Shown here in pieces: positions 32,620 to 32,787 of a stretch of 32,787 nucleotides of DNA (positions within the stretch are counted from its first letter, which is position 1; each line of letters opens with the position of its first letter). The stretch is from Verrucomicrobiota bacterium (GTDB taxonomy: Bacteria > Verrucomicrobiota > Kiritimatiellia > SS1-B-03-39 > UBA6053). The notes beneath the pieces are model-generated. The model had not been told where the DNA came from and made no database searches. It saw nothing but the letters and a program-made list of their open reading frames with translations. Position numbers and translations under genes: made by a program. Where the stretch lies: the NCBI GenBank assembly GCA_020831625.1, contig JAFIGD010000053.1:1-32787 (forward strand), in the 5' to 3' direction.

Positions 32620-32787
32620 AAGATTATTTAGCCAAAAGGGATCGCAAATTTAAATGCCTTTATTCAGAATCGGGCGGGCTGTGCATTTGTGTCGCGTAGC
32701 GACATTTCCAAGTTACGGGTGAAAAGCTGGGCGAACGCAAGGGTTTTTGTAACCCCGGAGGGGTTTGAGCGGATAGCCCGGGGTCAG
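32620..32787. repeat. Partial dispersed non-coding repeat at the window edge
   Basis: No gene is seen. The stretch contains TGTCGC-GTA-GCGACA (32690-32704) and AACCCC-GGA-GGGGTT (32751-32765), then GAGCGGATAGCCCGGGGTC. I recall similar sequences as dispersed elements in planctomycete and verrucomicrobial genomes, but cannot confirm it. It continues beyond the window. Confidence 0.5.

Overview
The window is a GC-rich bacterial chromosome segment. Its codons are strongly C-ending, which leaves very long empty reading frames antisense to the real genes. Gene content (class I fumarase, DUF2264 protein, GFTLIE-type prepilin, VF530 protein) and several families of short dispersed repeats suggest the PVC group, perhaps Verrucomicrobiota or Kiritimatiellota. 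This placement is inference; there is no rRNA or marker tree here.

Layout. 1-1.5 kb: small genes, including a SufU/IscU-like scaffold, a Lacal_2735-type protein and a VF530 protein. 1.6-2.7 kb: prfA. 2.7-7.15 kb: a tightly overlapping four-gene Mrp/Mbh-type ion-translocating membrane module that lacks the usual E, F and G genes. 7.36-15.33 kb: a complete type II-C CRISPR-Cas locus in the order cas9, cas1, cas2, a predicted tracrRNA with terminator, and an array of 41 identical 36-bp repeats with 40 spacers of 30 bp, bounded by a perfect 27-bp hairpin. 15.4-16 kb: a decayed outer-membrane-protein gene. 16-20 kb: a DUF2264 protein, a repeat-filled spacer, class I fumarase and a membrane protein. 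20.2-23 kb: tRNA-Glu, a prepilin, queA and a membrane protein. 23-23.6 kb: a vapBC toxin-antitoxin pair. 23.8-25.65 kb: a minus-strand operon of flavin reductase, peroxiredoxin-like protein and TIGR02757 protein. 26-32.4 kb: a type I restriction-modification operon, hsdR, hsdM, a DUF1016-N gene and hsdS. The last 340 bases are non-coding repeats.

How it works together. Two adaptive or innate DNA defences (CRISPR-Cas9 and type I RM) and a toxin-antitoxin pair sit among housekeeping genes. The cas genes and vapBC are visibly less GC-rich than their neighbours, which suggests acquisition. The CRISPR locus looks complete: effector with all RuvC and HNH residues, both adaptation proteins, a tracrRNA whose anti-repeat pairs with the repeat, and an undecayed array. 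The RM operon is intact, but its specificity subunit has absorbed copies of a dispersed non-coding repeat, and it carries a DUF1016 gene without the nuclease half.

The most notable unexplained structures are: the hairpin that abuts the last CRISPR repeat; an inverted repeat spanning the leader-repeat junction; 17-bp palindromes repeated at exactly 31-bp intervals at two loci; dispersed repeats recruited into coding sequence in hsdS and the SufU-like gene; and an AT-rich 3' segment of cas9 that suggests an exchanged PAM-interacting domain.
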